Assembly (NCBI RefSeq): GCF_905475345.1
Contig: NC_066604.1
Coordinates: forward strand, 124,001-188,000
Direction of reading: 5' to 3'
Source: Vespula vulgaris
Taxonomy: Eukaryota > Arthropoda > Insecta > Hymenoptera > Vespidae
Length of the DNA stretch: 64,000 nt
Shown here: positions 63,700 through 64,000 of the stretch, piece after piece
How the letters are laid out: the number at the start of each line of letters is the position of its first letter
Position numbering within the stretch: the stretch's first letter is position 1
Made by a program: the position numbers and the translations under genes
The notes under the pieces: generated by a model
Database searches by the model: none
Told to the model about the DNA's origin: nothing
The model's input: only the letters and a program-made list of their open reading frames with translations

Positions 63700-64000
63700 A
63701 TTATCCGTTTAACTATGTAGAATCGCATAATTTTAGAGATGAAAAATGGATTATTTATAATAATGTAACAAGGAAAAAAGTAATGGAATAAACCAGGATC
63801 AACTCCGTTAATCACTCTCAAAGTGAATTTACATCTCAAGAAGGTAATCTTATGTGCATGATAATATTGGAAAGAAGTACTGTTCCATGAGCTCTTGCCA
63901 TGTGATAAAACCATTAATTCTGATAAGTATTATAGAATAAATGAAATAATGCCGAAAATCGATCAGAACTTGCCAATAGAAAAATGGTTTCGCGATGCCG
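63700..64000 (+). pseudogene. mariner transposase fragment, runs off window
   Basis: DEKWIIYNNVTRKK at about 63738 matches the mariner GDEKWI.YdN motif with the first catalytic Asp kept. It is followed in shifted frames by SWNKPGSTPLITLKVNLHLK near 63782, KKVILCAW near 63840, WKEVLFHELLPCDKTINSDK near 63868 and INEIMPKIDQNLPIE near 63940. This is the middle of the DD34D domain. The N-terminal DNA-binding half is absent, so the copy is 5' truncated. The second and third Asp motifs should lie beyond position 64000. Confidence 0.8.

Overview
The window is strongly AT-rich eukaryotic DNA. I found no intact host gene, no rRNA or tRNA gene and no CRISPR array. It reads as a graveyard of decayed transposable elements set in AT-rich, ORF-poor spacer. 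The mix is piggyBac (two lineages), hAT, mariner, Tc1/IS630-like and pogo/Tigger-like DNA transposons, plus Jockey, R1-like and R2-like non-LTR retrotransposons and BEL/Pao, Copia and probable Gypsy LTR elements. With (AC)n and GA-rich tracts this points to an arthropod, most likely an insect. A hymenopteran is plausible from the AT bias and element types, but the sequence does not prove it.

Layout. 0-6.3 kb: a minus-strand Copia remnant, piggyBac copy 1 and hAT copy 1. 6.5-11.3 kb: a BEL/Pao element (gag zinc knuckle, protease, RT, integrase tail) split by a minus-strand R1-like retrotransposon. 11.3-16 kb: repeats and low-complexity DNA. 16.2-20.1 kb: a nearly full-length but dead Jockey element with both ORFs. 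20-27 kb: a pogo/Tigger scrap and dispersed repeats. 27.4-34.9 kb: an almost ORF-free AT-rich block with a probable solo LTR at 32.8-33.0 kb. 38.0-39.5 kb: a second Jockey element with the endonuclease region deleted. 40.2-43.6 kb: a long (AC)n microsatellite and a 138-bp tandem duplication. 44.5-51.3 kb: Gypsy-like, R2-like, piggyBac copy 2, R1-like and Jockey fragments. 51.6-53.7 kb: dispersed repeats and a piggyBac-type end. 54-60.2 kb: a transposase-like gene relic, piggyBac copy 3, a Tc1/IS630-like relic and a second-lineage piggyBac. 61.9-64 kb: hAT copy 2 and a mariner running off the edge.

Five dispersed repeat families (called A to E here) recur two to four times and are not explained by recognised coding regions. 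A has copies at 3.4, 32.4 and 60.2 kb. B has copies at 24.1, 32.2, 51.9 (minus strand) and 53.6 kb. C has copies at 6.7 and 22.3 kb. D has copies at 0.7, 25.2, 42.8 and 51.6 kb. E has copies at 12.7 and 36.9 kb. They are probably non-autonomous elements or terminal parts of elements.

Nothing here forms an operon or pathway. Every recognised coding region is frameshifted, stopped, truncated or missing catalytic residues. I did not find a convincing new functional system. The most informative signals are the nested insertion with its target-site duplication, the uncatalogued repeat families and the piggyBac terminus with subterminal tandem repeats. All identifications come from reading translated motifs by eye; no alignment or database search was run.
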